Assembly (NCBI GenBank): GCA_002293475.1
Contig: DBDG01000070.1
Location: 62,001 to 126,000 of the forward strand
DNA length: 64,000 nt
Direction: 5' to 3'
DNA from: Lachnospiraceae bacterium UBA938
GTDB lineage: Bacteria > Bacillota > Clostridia > Lachnospirales > Lachnospiraceae
Both the position numbers and the translations under genes were made by a program. The notes beneath the pieces were generated by a model. The model ran no database searches, was not told the DNA's origin, and worked only from the letters and a program-made list of their open reading frames with translations. Position 1 is the first letter of the stretch. Each line of letters opens with the position of its first letter. Below are positions 42,752 through 51,928 of the stretch, one piece after another.

Positions 42752-45331
42752 TCAGATTTCCTCGACATAACGTTCAAATTCCTCGCTGCTCATCAGCACT
42801 TTCCTAGGCTTGGTGCCTTCTTCCTCGCCTACGACCCCGGCCTCACAAAGCTGATCCATTATCCTGGCTGCCCGGTTAAAGCCGATTTTAAATACTCGCT
42901 GTAGATTGCCGATAGATGCTTTGTCTTTATCAATGATGAATTTGCCTGCCTCAATAAAAAATGAATCCCGCTCACTGCCGGAAGCCCCTGGCGAGCCGCT
43001 GTTACCCGCCGCGCCCAGGCTGGTGATCTTTTCCTCGACAGCCTCATTATAAATATTGCCGATCATCTGATTTTTTAAGAAGGTGACAACATCAAAGACC
43101 TCTTTATCGGAAATGAAAGCGCCTTGTATTCTGGCTGGCTTGGCATAGCCTTGCGGGTAGAAAAGCATGTCGCCCTTACCAAGCAGCTTCTCGGCTCCGT
43201 TCATATCCAGTATCGTCCGTGAATCCACGCCGCTGGAAACACTGAAGGCCACGCGGCTGGGCATATTGGCTTTAATCAGTCCGGTGATGACATCAACCGA
43301 CGGTCTCTGGGTAGCAATGATCAGATGGATCCCGGCCGCCCGGGCCAACTGGGCAAGCCGGCATATGGATTCTTCGACCTCTCCCGGAGCGACCATCATC
43401 AGATCTGCCAGCTCATCCACGATAATCACAATCTGCGGCATCTTTTCCGGTGCCTCGGGATCGCCGCTGTCTTGCCGGCTCTCGGCTTTTTTATTATAGC
43501 CCTTAAGATCCCGGACATTATGGTCGGCGAATTTCTGGTAGCGCTCGGTCATTTCCGCCACGCCCCAGTGTAAAGCGGCGGAAGCCTTCTTAGGATCGGT
43601 CACGACCGGTATCAGCAGATGGGGAATACCATTGTAAACGCTCAGCTCCACGACCTTGGGATCAATCATGATCAGTTTTACATCCTCGGGATGAGCCTTA
43701 TACAGAATACTCATAATCAGGGTATTGATGCACACCGATTTGCCGGAACCGGTAGCCCCGGCGATCAACATATGGGGCATCCGGGCAATGTCGGCGACAA
43801 CGATCTTACCGGCAATATCCTTGCCGGCGGCAAAAGCAAGGTTAGACGGAAATTCACGGAAATCCTTAGACTCCACCAGATCCCGGAAGGCAACCATCGT
43901 ATTTTCTTTGTTGGGCACTTCGATGCCGACCGCCGCTTTTCCGGGGATGGGAGCTTCGATGCGGATATCGGTTGCCGCCAGATTCAGCTTGATATCATCG
44001 GCAAGGCTGACGATTCTGCTTACCTTGATTCCTTGTTCCGGCTGCAATTCATATCTGGTTACGGCCGGCCCCTGGCTGATATCGGTAATCGTCACCCCGA
44101 CACCGAAGGTCTTTAACGTCTGCTGCAGCCTAAGCGCCGTTTCCTTCAGCTCTCTTGTCTGATCACCCTTGCCCTTGGCGGAGCCGGAACGCAGCTTGGC
44201 GACAGGCGGAAAATTGTATTTTTTGATTGTTTTTGACCCGGCACGGTTTAACTCGCCGGCTATGTCGGCCGCTGTGGCCTTTTCTGCTTCCTTGGGAGCC
44301 GTCACATCCTTATTGGCTTTACTTACCGGGCGTGGCTTATGGGAACCGCTTTCACGCACCGGCTTCTCTGAGTCGAAGTCAGGGCTGATTTCTTGCATTT
44401 CCTGTCCTTCCTCATCAGGAGCTTCCCTTTCAAAATGGCCGTGAATCCTGATCTTGCTGAAATCAAGTTCACTGGTCAGCTGTTCTTCAAAGTCTTCCAG
44501 GGTGATCTCATGCATATCGTCCCGCATTTTTTCTGCCGGACCGCCGTGCCCCTCCTTTTCTTTAGTTAAAACAGTATTTATCATGACACCGGTAACCTTT
44601 TTGTCCATACGGAGGATTTTTTCATTTTCCGCTTCTTCCTCCCGGCGTTTCTTTTCTTCTTCCCATTCCTCCCGGCGCTGCCGGTTTCGTTCCCGCCTAG
44701 CCGCGGCGTCTTCCCGGGAACGCTGATACACTCTTTGTCCGCCTTCCTTCACGCCGGACATAAATGAACGTTCGGTAATAATGACTAGCGATATAAGCCC
44801 TAACACGATAACGGCAAGGACCGTTCCCACGTTGCCGAGCAGATGATGGGATAAAAAGGCGAGGGAGCCGGAAATGATACCGCCGCCAAGATGATTTTCG
44901 GCGCACCTTATATAAATAGCGTTGAAATCATATACCGAAGCTTCCGTAAGCCCGGCCACCCACAGTTCACAGATAATGCCGGCTAAAAGATATAAAACCA
45001 CGCCGGCGGCGATTTTCCGGCCGGCTATAAAGCTACCATGGTTGGATATCCCAAATGCCGTTATCAAAAATATAAAGACGGGGGTAATATATGCCAGAAG
45101 ACCAAAAATCCCGAACATAATGTCGCTGACGAAATCACCGGCAACACCCATGATACTGAAATTACACAAAAATAAAAACACCGCCACTGCCAGGATGCCG
45201 ATTATAAGAATTTCGTTTTTGATTTTTCCGTCCATCGGTGTGCCTGAAACCGCGGCACTGCTTCGTCTATTACCGCCGGAGGAGGTTCTTTTCCGTGTTG
45301 TTCCCGACTTTCCTTTATTGCCTGTGGCCAT
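42752..45331 (-). CDS. ftsK: DNA translocase FtsK/SpoIIIE
   Basis: It is an ATP-driven DNA pump that moves chromosomes through the closing septum. The 859-residue protein has four membrane segments (residues 40-190), a highly charged linker to about 390, then the motor: Walker A GATGSGKSVCINTL, Walker B IVIIVDELADLMMV, and RLAQLARAAGIHLIIATQRP. The last 65 residues are the winged-helix gamma domain (IGNLQRVFKIGFNRAARIMD) that reads orientation sequences. GAGGAAAG precedes the ATG. In a spore former a single such protein can serve both division and forespore packaging; whether it is FtsK or SpoIIIE proper cannot be decided. Confidence 0.95.
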   Translation of the reverse strand: MATGNKGKSGTTRKRTSSGGNRRSSAAVSGTPMDGKIKNEILIIGILAVAVFLFLCNFSIMGVAGDFVSDIMFGIFGLLAYITPVFIFLITAFGISNHGSFIAGRKIAAGVVLYLLAGIICELWVAGLTEASVYDFNAIYIRCAENHLGGGIISGSLAFLSHHLLGNVGTVLAVIVLGLISLVIITERSFMSGVKEGGQRVYQRSREDAAARRERNRQRREEWEEEKKRREEEAENEKILRMDKKVTGVMINTVLTKEKEGHGGPAEKMRDDMHEITLEDFEEQLTSELDFSKIRIHGHFEREAPDEEGQEMQEISPDFDSEKPVRESGSHKPRPVSKANKDVTAPKEAEKATAADIAGELNRAGSKTIKKYNFPPVAKLRSGSAKGKGDQTRELKETALRLQQTLKTFGVGVTITDISQGPAVTRYELQPEQGIKVSRIVSLADDIKLNLAATDIRIEAPIPGKAAVGIEVPNKENTMVAFRDLVESKDFREFPSNLAFAAGKDIAGKIVVADIARMPHMLIAGATGSGKSVCINTLIMSILYKAHPEDVKLIMIDPKVVELSVYNGIPHLLIPVVTDPKKASAALHWGVAEMTERYQKFADHNVRDLKGYNKKAESRQDSGDPEAPEKMPQIVIIVDELADLMMVAPGEVEESICRLAQLARAAGIHLIIATQRPSVDVITGLIKANMPSRVAFSVSSGVDSRTILDMNGAEKLLGKGDMLFYPQGYAKPARIQGAFISDKEVFDVVTFLKNQMIGNIYNEAVEEKITSLGAAGNSGSPGASGSERDSFFIEAGKFIIDKDKASIGNLQRVFKIGFNRAARIMDQLCEAGVVGEEEGTKPRKVLMSSEEFERYVEEI

Positions 45332-45387
45332 GAACTTTCCTCATCATGTACGAATACTCACTTTTTTCATTTCGTAATATTATAACA

Positions 45388-46464
45388 TCAAATCTTTATT
45401 TCATCAATCATTGATTCATCGAGATATGTCAGCAATTGATTAATTGCCGCATATTCTTTTTCTTGTAGCTGTAATAAACTGTCAGTTATCATTCTTAATG
45501 CCCTCTTACTTTTTCCCAAGAAATAGTACAACTGTAATTTCTTCATTTTCAATGCGATGTCTTTTATGTCCAAGAAATCGCTTAATAATTCTTTATCATT
45601 CGGTATTACATCCGTTTCCATTAAATACCCGACTCGCATTGCCATGATTTCTTTATGTTCATATACAGTTGTAAGCAGCCTTATATCAGTTATGGTCTTT
45701 TCTACTTCCATCTGAAATTCATGTATCAGCTTATCGTATATCTTCATCCCATAAGTTTTATTAGGCAGTATATTTCTGATCATTCGGAAATTTTCGGCAT
45801 AAACACTGCTATTTAGATAGCCTGTAAGCGATTTCCTGAGATATTCTACATCCAATATGTAATCATGGCCCATATTTTTCTTAATCATGAAGATTATATT
45901 ATAATGTTGCAGTGAATCAATTGCTTCCGGATATATGATTTTTCCTAATTCATGATAGGCAGTCCTTACTTCATCAAATGTCGCTTTGGTTATTTTTAGT
46001 CCGTCAACACTGTAACCGAATATGGTAAATACCTGTTTTCTTTTGTCATAACCGCAAAACATACTTTCGTGGGGAATATGTTCTTTATTATAGAAGTATT
46101 TATTGGGTATATAATAGTCATCTAAGCATAGATGTGTATACCAGCCTTGATCAATATTGCTGATCAAAAAATCCACAATGTCCATATTCATATTATCAAA
46201 GGTGTCCCTGATCAGGATTTGCTTGTCAATGTAAGGATAACCTACATAGTAATCCTGGAGGACAGAAAAGCTGATGCACCAGTCATCCAGCCATTCCAAT
46301 TGGATATAATTGCAATAAAGCCATGGCAGTATCTTCTTTTCATTATATATAATATTAAGTACAAAATATTGCAGGCAGGCAACCGGCGCATCATATAAAA
46401 CTAATTGCCTGCTATCCTCCGATTTTTTCGCTTCCAGTAATACTCCACCATCTCGTTTTGACAT
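45388..46464 (-). CDS. Orphan cysteine-protease-like (BtrH_N-type?) protein
   Basis: It has 358 residues from the ATG at 46464, which has a G-run ribosome binding site (AGGGGGG); an in-frame TTG at 46563 is less likely. Nothing membrane-like is seen. A Cys in DAPVACLQYFVLN (Cys30), a His-Asp block HIPHESMFCGYD (His132, Asp140) and a preceding DDYYIPNKYFY form a pattern I associate with papain-like BtrH N-terminal domains, which act as proteases or acyl transferases in natural-product pathways. The rest is helical and charged. This assignment is tentative. It is AT-rich, has its own strong promoter, and no carrier protein or biosynthetic enzyme lies next to it. Confidence 0.6.
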   Translation of the reverse strand: MSKRDGGVLLEAKKSEDSRQLVLYDAPVACLQYFVLNIIYNEKKILPWLYCNYIQLEWLDDWCISFSVLQDYYVGYPYIDKQILIRDTFDNMNMDIVDFLISNIDQGWYTHLCLDDYYIPNKYFYNKEHIPHESMFCGYDKRKQVFTIFGYSVDGLKITKATFDEVRTAYHELGKIIYPEAIDSLQHYNIIFMIKKNMGHDYILDVEYLRKSLTGYLNSSVYAENFRMIRNILPNKTYGMKIYDKLIHEFQMEVEKTITDIRLLTTVYEHKEIMAMRVGYLMETDVIPNDKELLSDFLDIKDIALKMKKLQLYYFLGKSKRALRMITDSLLQLQEKEYAAINQLLTYLDESMIDEIKI

Positions 46465-46624
46465 GTCTGCCCCCCTATGATTTTTATCTTTTGACAGTGA
46501 AGCCTTGTCCCTGCCCAGTCTCGTTGCTTCTTGGCTCCACACAAAAAAACGCACAAGAAACAATACAATTCATCTCGTGAGTTATCAATAATCTGTATGA
46601 ACAGTAAAACCCCTTTTATTTGCG

Positions 46625-46653
46625 ATTATAATACCAGACCGTTAGTTAGTCAA
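46625..46653 (-). promoter_or_regulatory. Near-consensus promoter of the orphan gene, inside the end of tepA
   Basis: On the minus strand: TTGACT (46648-46653), a 17-bp spacer and a perfect TATAAT (46625-46630). The -35 includes the tepA stop codon. The start would lie near 46618, giving a leader of about 150 bases before the gene at 46464; no structure was recognised in that leader. Confidence 0.75.
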
Positions 46654-47407
46654 CCCTTTCTTTGATTTCATCAATCATTTCATGTAATTTTAGAACTGCT
46701 TCTCTGATTCCTCCGGTTTCATTTATAATACCTTCCTTCACCGCTTCCTCACCCACCAAAATGCTCCCCACATCCTTGGTCAGAAACCCGGTTTCCATCA
46801 TCAGTTCTTCCAGTCTGTCTCGATCAATACGGCAATGTGAACAGACAAAACCCGTGATCCTGTCCTGGATCTGCTTAAAATAGTCAAAAGTCTGGGGAAC
46901 GCCGATTACCATGCCGTTGAGGCGTACCGGGTGGATGACCATCGTTCCGGTCGGCACGACAAAGGAATAACCGGTACTGACGGCAATAGGCACTCCGATG
47001 GAATGGCTCCCGCCCAAGACCAAGGAAACGGTCGGCTTGCTCAATGAAGCGATCATTTCAGCGATGGCGAGACCTGCTTCCACATCCCCTCCCATGGTGT
47101 TAAGCAGGATCAGGACTCCGTCGATTTCATTGCTGTCTTCTATAGAAGCCAGCTTAGGGAGGATATGCTCATACTTGGTCGTTTTGGAATTACTGCCCAG
47201 ATTCTCATGGCCTTCGATTTCCCCGATAATGGTGATCAGATGAAGCTTATGGTTGCGTTCGTTTTTGTCCAAAATGGACTGACCGGTCTGTTCTATTCTT
47301 TCATCGGCTATTTTTTCCTCAGCTGATGACTTTCTAGACTTGTCAGGGTTTGCCTGTTTCTTAGGGCTGGCCGGTTCTGCTGGACTTCCAGGTTTTTTAT
47401 CTGCCAT
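46646..47407 (-). CDS. tepA: ClpP-like serine protease (TepA/translocation-enhancing type)
   Basis: It is a 253-residue protein of the ClpP/crotonase fold related to B. subtilis TepA. A charged, Lys/Pro/Ala-rich N-terminus (residues 1-35) precedes the fold. IGEIEGHENLGSNSKTTKYE, VLILLNTMGGDVEAGLAIAE, then LVLGGSHSIGVPIAVSTG with the probable nucleophile Ser in GSHSIG, and TMVIHPVRLNGMVIG with the His. An Asp from the triad may be in QIQDRITGFVCSHCRIDRDR. TepA is proposed to degrade signal peptides. GGAGG precedes the ATG and sits directly behind a terminator-like hairpin. Confidence 0.85.
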   Translation of the reverse strand: MADKKPGSPAEPASPKKQANPDKSRKSSAEEKIADERIEQTGQSILDKNERNHKLHLITIIGEIEGHENLGSNSKTTKYEHILPKLASIEDSNEIDGVLILLNTMGGDVEAGLAIAEMIASLSKPTVSLVLGGSHSIGVPIAVSTGYSFVVPTGTMVIHPVRLNGMVIGVPQTFDYFKQIQDRITGFVCSHCRIDRDRLEELMMETGFLTKDVGSILVGEEAVKEGIINETGGIREAVLKLHEMIDEIKERVD

Positions 47408-47427
47408 TTTTCCTCCATATAAATAAA

Positions 47428-47463
47428 AAAGTAAAAGAAACTGCGTGCAGTTAATTTTACTTT
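47428..47463 (-). terminator. Terminator hairpin between NahK-like gene and tepA
   Basis: Outer arms AAAGTAAAA/TTTTACTTT and inner arms AACTG/CAGTT pair around a 4-base loop with a 2x2 internal mismatch. Read on the minus strand it is followed by T-rich sequence and then, within about 10 bases, by the tepA Shine-Dalgarno. It ends the sugar-kinase transcript or acts as a leader structure for tepA. Confidence 0.7.
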
Positions 47464-47516
47464 ATTATTTACTGTTATTCATTATTTATGCCTGTGCATA
47501 AAGACAGATTAAACCG

Positions 47517-48626
47517 TTATGAATATTTATTGACTATCTGTTTCATTGCTTCCCACTTTTCTTCCATATCGGCCACCAGCGCAAACTGCGTTCTTGCCCG
47601 GTCGAGATTGTGATTCTCGCGGGCTGTATGAAAATAAATATCCCCCTGCAGATAATCCATCAGAAAACGGATCCCGCACTCCAAGGTCATAAGTTTAGCG
47701 CCCACCGGCAGCATTTCTCTTTCTTCCGCTGTAAGGCTTTCCCGGCACCCTTCTATGTAACCTCGCGTATACATGTCAAACAGGGAAAGGGACAGCGATA
47801 CCTTGGCAAGGTCCGTCTCGTCTTCTTTGGCCGTATTGGCGCCGAAGCGGATGGCATCGCCGTAATCAAAGAGGGAAAGCCCCGGCATAATGGTATCTAG
47901 GTCAATCACGCAAACGGCTTCTCCCGACTGATCATCCAGCATGATATTATTCAGTTTGGTATCGTTATGCGTAACACAGAGCGGCAATCGGCCTTCTTCC
48001 AACATCCGGACCAAAGTGCCACATTCTTCTTCCCTTTTAAGCGCAAAAGCAATCTCTTCTTTTACCAGATGGGTACGGTTCCTGACATCTTCTGCCACCG
48101 CCTTTTTCAGATTGGCCATCCGCACCGGCGTATTATGAAAATCCGGTATAGTCTCAGTCAGCCGGTCAGCCGGGTATGCGGCCAGCCGACGTTTAAATTC
48201 CCCGAAAGCCTTGCCGCTTTGGTACAAGTCCTCCGGACTGCGGGCCTGATCATAGGTAAGCGCGCCTTCAATAAAATAATAGCCCCGCCAGTAATTACCA
48301 TCGCTGTCCAAGTAATAGTCCTTTCCGTCCTTTGCCTTGATGATATTCAGGGTTTCCCGGTCAGGGTCGCCCCCGGAAGCAATGATCTTTTCCCGCAGAA
48401 AAGCGGTTACGCCCGCAATATTCGCCATCAGGGATACGGGATCTTTGAAGACATGATGATTTATTCTTTGCAGAATATACTGCCTTTCCACTTCACTGTC
48501 CTGGCAGACCAAACGGAAGGTATCATTAATATGGCCGCTTCCATACCGCTCCCAGCTTACTGCTATGCCTTTAAAAGATAGATTGCTGATAGCTTCTTCA
48601 ATTTTTCCGCAATGTTCATTTCCCAT
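47517..48626 (-). CDS. Aminoglycoside-phosphotransferase-fold kinase, NahK-like
   Basis: A 369-residue kinase of the APH fold. CVTHNDTKLNNIMLDD holds the catalytic Asp and Asn, and CVIDLDTIMPGLSLFDYGDAI the metal-binding Asp. These details, with the GANTAKEDETDLAKV segment and N-terminal YGSGHINDTF loop, match N-acetylhexosamine 1-kinases (NahK) used for host-glycan or GlcNAc/GalNAc salvage. The lacto-N-biose genes that accompany NahK in bifidobacteria are absent. AGGAGG precedes the ATG. Drug resistance is unlikely: the APH drug-binding C-terminus is not apparent. The link to chitin breakdown products is possible only in outline, since the chitinase lies 13 kb away. Confidence 0.75.
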   Translation of the reverse strand: MGNEHCGKIEEAISNLSFKGIAVSWERYGSGHINDTFRLVCQDSEVERQYILQRINHHVFKDPVSLMANIAGVTAFLREKIIASGGDPDRETLNIIKAKDGKDYYLDSDGNYWRGYYFIEGALTYDQARSPEDLYQSGKAFGEFKRRLAAYPADRLTETIPDFHNTPVRMANLKKAVAEDVRNRTHLVKEEIAFALKREEECGTLVRMLEEGRLPLCVTHNDTKLNNIMLDDQSGEAVCVIDLDTIMPGLSLFDYGDAIRFGANTAKEDETDLAKVSLSLSLFDMYTRGYIEGCRESLTAEEREMLPVGAKLMTLECGIRFLMDYLQGDIYFHTARENHNLDRARTQFALVADMEEKWEAMKQIVNKYS

Positions 48627-48677
48627 AACGTTCCTCCTAAAAGTATTTAATTATTAGCTAGAAAATAGCCTTTATCT

Positions 48678-50522
48678 TTATTTTAAATCGTAGTCATCAT
48701 CCGGCTTTATTTCAATATCATAATGCATTTTGTCGTCACCTACTTGGTAGGGATAGCGCATACCTTTCCTGACCGGCTTAGGAGGCAACGGAAGCGGATT
48801 TTTAATATATTTGACATTGGAAGAGGTATCATAGCGGGATTCCTCCGCTTTTTTCGCTTCTGTAAGCTTCTTCTCCTTCCTGACCTTTTTCTCCTTCCTG
48901 ACCTTTTTCTCCTTCCTCTCCTTCCTGACCTTCTTGGCCTTGCCCACATCAGCCGGATCGGAACTGGCTGGAACCGTATCTATCTTATCTATCTTATCTA
49001 TCTTATCTGCCGTATTGGCTGTATCTGCTGTATCTGCCGGATCCGCCTTATCAATCTTTTCAAATAAGCTTGCTTTTTCCACCTCCTGGTCTTGCGGTAT
49101 AATCCCGCTACTTTTTTGACCGGCCACAACTTGTTCACGGACAGCTGCCTCCGGTTCCGCCGTGGCATCCGGTATTGCCAGTTGTTCGAATACGGTCTGC
49201 TTTCTGACTAACTTTGCTTGTATTGCCTCTGCCTTTTCTAGGTCGTCCGGCTTCGCAGGGATATTTTTCCCCTTGGCCGGTTTCTCATGAACAGTCATAC
49301 CGGCAATTAGCATCTTCTGCAGTCCCAAGCCGGCCAGAATAGCCCAGATCAAGGTGATCCACATCCGGTAATCCAATAGTTCGACACCAAGAACGGGAAG
49401 CATTATGCCTAGCAGCAGCATGGTAAAAATCCATATCGAGGCTGACTGTCCCTCTGTCATCCAAAAAGACACGGACAGACACAACGCAAACATAATAATG
49501 ATAGCCAGCATCAGAAGATGCTCTTCCGGCAGGACTGCCGCCGACGGGATTGAAATCGTGTGGCGGAAACACCACCGGCTCATGCTGTCAAGTAAAGCCA
49601 CCTGTTGTTCCAATGATTCCCTGATTATCATCACAAACCATCCGAGACCGGAACCGACGGCTACAATGGCCGTTCTGCTAAATAAAAACCGCGGCTTCTG
49701 CCGGCGCCCCGCAAAGGATATAAAGTAAATTCCGATCGGCAGCAACAAAAAACCCAGCAAATCATAGTAAATCAACATGCCGCATAAAAGGCCTGATATC
49801 ACAATAAAGACGTGCAGAATGACCCCCGACAAACCATCTCCCGTAGCTGCCAGATGATATAAAAAGGCCAAGAACAGCAGCATCATGCTCCATAAGAGCA
49901 TATATATCACTTCCGGCCGCAACGATGATGCCGCTTCTATCCAACGGGAAGAAACTGCAACCAAGAGCACTGTCGAATAAGCAGCTATCCGGCCGCATAA
50001 TATCCGGATGGCTGAATAAAGAATTATCACGGTAATAAACTGTACCGCCAACTGTAAATAGATGATAATGCTTTCTTTATTACCTAAAAAAGAAAAAATC
50101 AGCGAAAGCAGATCCGTGTATAACGCCGAGGTATCCGTTAAGGTTTCCCGGCCGCCGCCGCTCTGTATAAGAGCACTCTGTAATAAAGCCCGGTCACCGG
50201 TTAACTGCGGAAGGCCTCCCCAAAAGCGTGATGCAAACAGGCCGCCCGTCATAAGCCAGAACAGTATCTCAACCAGGTTTTTAAAAACTCTCCCCGGCTT
50301 TCTCTTAGCAAACATCCGGCCGGCCAGATAAACCAGCAGGCCGCCGATCGCCATAATCAGAAGGACAAGACCTCCCAACATACCCTGCTTAAGTGTCGTA
50401 TCGACAACAGCAAAATAGCCGCCCGTCTGCCCCACAGCACATACTATAAAATAAATCACATATATGGTAAAAAAGAGCCACCACATATGCTTTATCGGCC
50501 ATTTCTTGGTCTTTTCATCCAT
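48678..50522 (-). CDS. Large multi-pass membrane protein with repeat-rich charged tail
   Basis: It has 614 residues from the ATG at 50522; a TTG five codons upstream is an alternative start. About 11-12 membrane segments occupy residues 10-415 (for instance MWWLFFTIYVIYFIVCAVGQ and LLLPIGIYFISFAG). The pattern resembles GT39/ArnT-like membrane glycosyltransferases, but I find no certain catalytic Asp/Glu motif, so no function is claimed. A cytoplasmic tail of about 190 residues follows with short repeats: KIDKIDKID, TADTANTAD and a Lys/Arg run of KKVRKEKKVRKEKK. The final IEIKPDDDYDLK is acidic. Confidence 0.65.
   Translation of the reverse strand: MDEKTKKWPIKHMWWLFFTIYVIYFIVCAVGQTGGYFAVVDTTLKQGMLGGLVLLIMAIGGLLVYLAGRMFAKRKPGRVFKNLVEILFWLMTGGLFASRFWGGLPQLTGDRALLQSALIQSGGGRETLTDTSALYTDLLSLIFSFLGNKESIIIYLQLAVQFITVIILYSAIRILCGRIAAYSTVLLVAVSSRWIEAASSLRPEVIYMLLWSMMLLFLAFLYHLAATGDGLSGVILHVFIVISGLLCGMLIYYDLLGFLLLPIGIYFISFAGRRQKPRFLFSRTAIVAVGSGLGWFVMIIRESLEQQVALLDSMSRWCFRHTISIPSAAVLPEEHLLMLAIIIMFALCLSVSFWMTEGQSASIWIFTMLLLGIMLPVLGVELLDYRMWITLIWAILAGLGLQKMLIAGMTVHEKPAKGKNIPAKPDDLEKAEAIQAKLVRKQTVFEQLAIPDATAEPEAAVREQVVAGQKSSGIIPQDQEVEKASLFEKIDKADPADTADTANTADKIDKIDKIDTVPASSDPADVGKAKKVRKERKEKKVRKEKKVRKEKKLTEAKKAEESRYDTSSNVKYIKNPLPLPPKPVRKGMRYPYQVGDDKMHYDIEIKPDDDYDLK
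48873..48930. repeat. 18-bp tandem repeat in the membrane-protein tail
   Basis: Two exact copies of an 18-bp unit (48873-48890 and 48891-48908, beginning CTCCTTCCTG) plus diverged partial copies encode the Lys/Arg-rich KKVRKE motif. It looks like slippage-prone coding DNA. Confidence 0.8.
48977..49003. repeat. 9-bp tandem repeat encoding KID units
   Basis: Three exact head-to-tail copies of TATCTATCT encode KID-KID-KID on the minus strand. The reading frame is kept at any copy number because the unit is a multiple of three. Confidence 0.85.
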
Positions 50523-50595
50523 TATCCCATCTGCCAACCCTTCTGTTATCTACATGGTATATACCATAGTATCGGTATTTCAAAAAACAGATTCG

Positions 50596-51867
50596 CTAAA
50601 TAAGCGATAAAGCCTCCTCCAGATCAGCTATAATATCATCTATATGCTCAATCCCTACTGAAAAACGGATCATATCCGGCGCGACGCCGGCTTCCTTCAG
50701 CTGCTCTTCATTCATCTGCCGATGGGTGTGGCTGGCCGGATGAAGCACACAGGTCCTAGCATCCGCAACATGGGTTACAATCGCCGCCAGCTTTAAGTGC
50801 TTCATCATTTCTTCCGCCCCGTCCCGGCCGGATCTTAAACCGAACGAAATGACGCCGCAGGTTCCTTTAGGCATGTACTTCTGCGCAAGGGCATAATAAC
50901 GGTTGCCCGGAAGACCGGGATAATTCACCCAGGCCACCTTGTCATGTTTCTCCAGATACTCAGCGACGGCCTGAGCATTGGCACAATGACGCTCCATCCG
51001 AAGATGCAAGGTCTCTAGGCCGACATTCAGCAAAAAAGCATTCTGGGGCGACTGCGCCGAACCCAGATCGCGCATCAGCTGCACCGTAGCCTTGGTTATA
51101 TAGGCACCCTTGCCGAACTTTTCGGTATAGATAACGCCGTGATAGGTCTCATCCGGGGTACAGAGCCCCGGAAACTTATCCGGGTATAACCCGAAATCAA
51201 AATTACCGGAATCGACTATGGCTCCGCCGAGACTCATAGCATGCCCATCCATGTATTTAGTAGTAGAATGGGTCACGATATCTGCCCCCCACAAAAAGGG
51301 ATTGCAGTTAACCGGGGTCGCAAAGGTATTATCAATAATCAGCGGCACATGATGGGCGTGAGCCGCCTTGGCGAATTTTTCAATATCGAGAACTACTAGG
51401 GCCGGATTGGCGATCGTCTCAGCCAGAACACACTTGGTATTGTCCTGAAACGCCCCGCACAGTTCTTCATAAGACGCCTCCGGATCCACTACCGTACAGG
51501 ATATCCCCATTTTCTTCATTGTCACCGTGACCAGGTTAAACGTCCCCCCGTACACTGTACTCGACATCACGACATGGTCACCGGCCTCACAGATATTAAA
51601 AACAGCATAATAATTAGCTGCCTGTCCAGAAGCCGTCAGCATCGCCGCCACCCCGCCTTCCAGCTCGCAGATCTTCTGTGCCACGGTATCGTTAGTGGGA
51701 TTCTGCAGCCTGGTATAAAAATATCCGGAAGCCTCCAGCGCAAACAGCTTTCCCATATCCTCAGAGCTGGAATACTTAAACGTCGTGCTCTGATAGATAG
51801 GCAGCACCCGCGGCTCCCCGTTTCCCGGCTGCCATCCCCCTTGTATGCATATCGTTTCCTTCTTCAT
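50596..51867 (-). CDS. metY: O-acetylhomoserine sulfhydrylase (MetY-type)
   Basis: A 423-residue PLP enzyme that makes homocysteine from O-acetylhomoserine and sulfide (or acts as a related Cys/Met-metabolism lyase). The PLP-binding Lys is in ADIVTHSTTKYMDGHAMSLG. TASGQAANYYAVFNICEAGD and the C-terminal RFSVGIEHIDDIIADLEEAL are family hallmarks, and the length fits MetY rather than the shorter MetB/MetC. AGGAG precedes the ATG. Only about 60 bp separate it from yebC, so no SAM riboswitch is possible upstream. It may belong to the yebC transcript. The exact lyase subtype cannot be proven from sequence. Confidence 0.9.
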   Translation of the reverse strand: MKKETICIQGGWQPGNGEPRVLPIYQSTTFKYSSSEDMGKLFALEASGYFYTRLQNPTNDTVAQKICELEGGVAAMLTASGQAANYYAVFNICEAGDHVVMSSTVYGGTFNLVTVTMKKMGISCTVVDPEASYEELCGAFQDNTKCVLAETIANPALVVLDIEKFAKAAHAHHVPLIIDNTFATPVNCNPFLWGADIVTHSTTKYMDGHAMSLGGAIVDSGNFDFGLYPDKFPGLCTPDETYHGVIYTEKFGKGAYITKATVQLMRDLGSAQSPQNAFLLNVGLETLHLRMERHCANAQAVAEYLEKHDKVAWVNYPGLPGNRYYALAQKYMPKGTCGVISFGLRSGRDGAEEMMKHLKLAAIVTHVADARTCVLHPASHTHRQMNEEQLKEAGVAPDMIRFSVGIEHIDDIIADLEEALSLI

Positions 51868-51928
51868 ACTTTTCTCCTATCTTATGCCATTTATTTTGTA
51901 AAATATCTTACTGCTTCTTCTCGACCTA

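Noticed and set aside
47517..48626. Aminoglycoside resistance kinase
   Set aside because: Details of the active-site blocks match N-acetylhexosamine kinases and no mobile element or resistance gene is nearby.
51868..51928. SAM riboswitch before metY
   Set aside because: The 61-bp gap cannot hold one and shows none of the conserved core.
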